From positions 1-8,050 of the forward strand of contig JAAWCR010000046.1 of the NCBI GenBank assembly GCA_022793355.1: DNA of 8,050 nt, written 5' to 3'. Within the stretch, counting starts at the first letter, position 1. Each line of letters begins with the position of its first letter. The position numbers and the translations under genes are program-made. The notes beneath the pieces are model-generated. The model saw only the letters and a list, made by a program, of their open reading frames with translations, had not been told where the DNA came from and ran no database searches. This DNA comes from Lawsonibacter sp. Lineage in GTDB: Bacteria > Bacillota > Clostridia > Oscillospirales > Oscillospiraceae. Below, piece after piece: positions 7,156 through 8,050 of the stretch.

Positions 7156-7183
7156 AGCATATCACAGACAGTTTAAATCGCAA
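7156..7183 (-). promoter_or_regulatory. Putative promoter for the first regulator-kinase operon
   Basis: On the minus strand, TATGCT (7156-7161) is preceded by TGA, forming a TGn extended -10. TTGCGA (7178-7183) lies 16 bp upstream as a 4-of-6 match to the -35 consensus. It is about 33 bases before the regulator's start codon and downstream of the spoIVA terminator, leaving room for a normal ribosome binding site. The imperfect -35, together with repeat elements directly upstream, fits an activated or autoregulated promoter. Confidence 0.5.
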
Positions 7184-7209
7184 GTGGGAAAATATTAAGA
7201 AAAACTTAA
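7172..7209 (-). promoter_or_regulatory. Phased TTAA repeats, candidate OmpR-family binding site
   Basis: On the minus strand two adjacent 11-base units, starting at 7209 (TTAAGTTTTTC) and 7198 (TTAATATTTTC), match at 9 of 11 positions. A third TTAA begins at 7176, 22 bases further on, so all three lie on one face of the helix. Tandem 11-bp direct repeats are the usual binding pattern of OmpR/PhoB-family regulators. The pair sits just upstream of the proposed -35, where an activator would contact RNA polymerase. The same bases also form a perfect 6-bp inverted repeat (7194-7199 with 7205-7210), an alternative reading. AT-richness makes chance possible. Confidence 0.4.
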
Positions 7210-7247
7210 TTCTGTACGAAACAGGCGAGGCACTTTGACGCAAAATT

Positions 7248-7273
7248 GTCCCCCGCCTTTCAAAGCGGGGGAC
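7248..7273 (-). terminator. Hairpin terminator after spoIVA
   Basis: A perfect 9-bp GC-rich stem (GTCCCCCGC at 7248-7256 paired with GCGGGGGAC at 7265-7273) encloses an 8-nt loop. On the minus strand it is followed by AATTTTG, a short imperfect U-tract. It lies about 55 bases after the spoIVA stop codon. The stem is strong enough to end the spoIVA transcript and insulate it from the downstream two-component operon, although the weak U-tract may leave some read-through. Confidence 0.7.
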
Positions 7274-7293
7274 GGTGCGGTTATATTGCCGTA

Positions 7294-7307
7294 GGTACAA
7301 AAGTACC
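7294..7307 (-). repeat. Small palindrome just after the spoIVA stop
   Basis: GGTAC and GTACC arms surround a 4-base run of T on the minus strand. It is a 5-bp hairpin with no U-tract, located 19 bases after the spoIVA stop codon. It could stabilise the 3' end of the spoIVA message or be accidental; no function can be assigned. Confidence 0.3.
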
Positions 7308-7326
7308 AGTCTGCGCCTTTTGACGA

Positions 7327-8050
7327 CTATAAGATGATGCAGATCAGGCCGCCGGAGCCCTCGTTGATAATGCGCTGCAAGGTCTCACGCAGCTTGGTGC
7401 GGGCGTCCTCGGGCATGCGGTTGATTTTGGAATTCAGATCCTCGTTCACCAGCTCGTGGAGGGACTTTCCGAAAATATTGGCCTCCCAGATACGGCTGGA
7501 ATCCCCCTCGTACTCCTGAAGCAGATAGTGAATCATGTCCTCGCTCTGCTTCTCCCCGCCCACAATGGGAGAGACCTCCGTTTCAATGTCAGCCCGAATC
7601 ATGTGGATAGAGGGGGCGCTGGCCTTGAGGCGGACGCCGTACCGCCCCCCCTGCTTCATAATCTCCGGCTCCTCCAGCACCAGGGAGTCAATGGGGGGCA
7701 CCACAATGCCGTAACCCGTCTCCTCCACCTGCCGGAGGGCATCGGCCACCTTGTCATAGGCCTTCTTCACCCCGGCCAGCTGGGTAAGCAGCGCCATCAG
7801 GTCGCCGTCATCGCCAATCTCAAAGCCGGACTGCTGAGAGAGGGTGTTATAGAACAGACCCCGGGGCAGCTCCAGGAAGGCGGCGGAGACTCCGGTGCCC
7901 AGGTCAATGTTGGAGATGCGGGCGTCGCTGACCACCTCGCAGTCCCGGAATGAGTTTACCGCGTTGTCTACATCCCGCACCCGATGCAGCTGAGCGGTGC
8001 CCTCCCGAATTGCACCGTACAGCGCCGCCTTGATGGGGTGCTCCTGGTTC
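7327..8050 (-). CDS. spoIVA: Stage IV sporulation protein A, C-terminal part
   Basis: The last 240 residues of SpoIVA; the N-terminal part lies beyond the right edge (the family is about 490 residues). SpoIVA is the ATPase that polymerises on the outer forespore membrane and forms the basement layer of the spore coat. The visible portion has the characteristic middle and C-terminal domain wording: NQEHPIKAALYGAIREGT at the window edge, DLGTGVSAAFLELPRGLFY (beginning near 7907), and the highly conserved end KLRETLQRIINEGSGGLICIIL ahead of a TAG stop. The Walker ATPase domain is not in the window, so activity cannot be judged. The frame stays open to position 8050, so the internal GTG at 7978-7980 is not the start. 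A hairpin terminator follows. Expression in the mother cell under sigma-E is known for the family, but its promoter is outside the window. Confidence 0.95.
   Translation of the reverse strand, partial: NQEHPIKAALYGAIREGTAQLHRVRDVDNAVNSFRDCEVVSDARISNIDLGTGVSAAFLELPRGLFYNTLSQQSGFEIGDDGDLMALLTQLAGVKKAYDKVADALRQVEETGYGIVVPPIDSLVLEEPEIMKQGGRYGVRLKASAPSIHMIRADIETEVSPIVGGEKQSEDMIHYLLQEYEGDSSRIWEANIFGKSLHELVNEDLNSKINRMPEDARTKLRETLQRIINEGSGGLICIIL

Noticed and set aside
6521..7198. A 225-codon open frame on the plus strand opposite the first regulator
   Set aside because: It overlaps the regulator gene, whose receiver and winged-helix motifs are unmistakable, and it runs into that gene's promoter region.
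7124..7300. A 59-residue N-terminal extension of the first response regulator
   Set aside because: It covers the spoIVA terminator and the operon promoter, and receiver domains begin at the MYTILICDDD start that has its own ribosome binding site.

Overview
This 8050-bp window has high GC content and is coding-dense. Every supported gene lies on the minus strand, so the biological reading order runs from high to low coordinates. The right edge carries the C-terminal half of SpoIVA, a spore-coat morphogenetic protein found only in endospore formers. The left edge carries the N-terminal part of a DUF1385 (YqhQ-like) membrane protein. Together with AGGAG-type ribosome binding sites, GTG starts and the GC content, this suggests a sporulating, GC-rich Clostridia such as an Oscillospiraceae/Ruminococcaceae relative. 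That placement is inference; no sequence search was run.

Layout in transcription order: (1) the 3' part of spoIVA (8050-7327), closed by a strong hairpin at 7248-7273; (2) a promoter region with TTAA motifs spaced at multiples of 11 bp; (3) an OmpR-family response regulator (7123-6431), followed after 2 nt by a six-pass membrane histidine kinase (6428-4344); (4) a long, nearly symmetric terminator hairpin (4277-4322); (5) a second promoter overlapped by an inverted repeat; (6) a lipoprotein (4171-2720), a second OmpR-family regulator (2693-2004) and a HAMP-containing two-pass histidine kinase (2000-570), all tightly spaced; (7) a very good sigma-A-type promoter embedded in the 3' end of that kinase gene, leading to the DUF1385 gene (447 to beyond position 1).

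Functionally, the centre is two complete two-component systems in tandem. The first is a plain regulator-kinase pair. Its kinase has an unusually complex membrane region and a non-canonical ATP-binding G1 box. The second is preceded in the same transcription unit by a surface lipoprotein with four Asp-rich, FG-GAP/EF-hand-like motifs, which could act as a ligand-binding accessory or as an output of the system. No mobile elements, CRISPR arrays, tRNA or rRNA genes were seen, and no gene-free stretch exceeds 300 bases; the longest is the 203-bp gap at 7124-7326. The most interesting candidates are the lipoprotein-coupled two-component unit and the phased repeats upstream of the first system.
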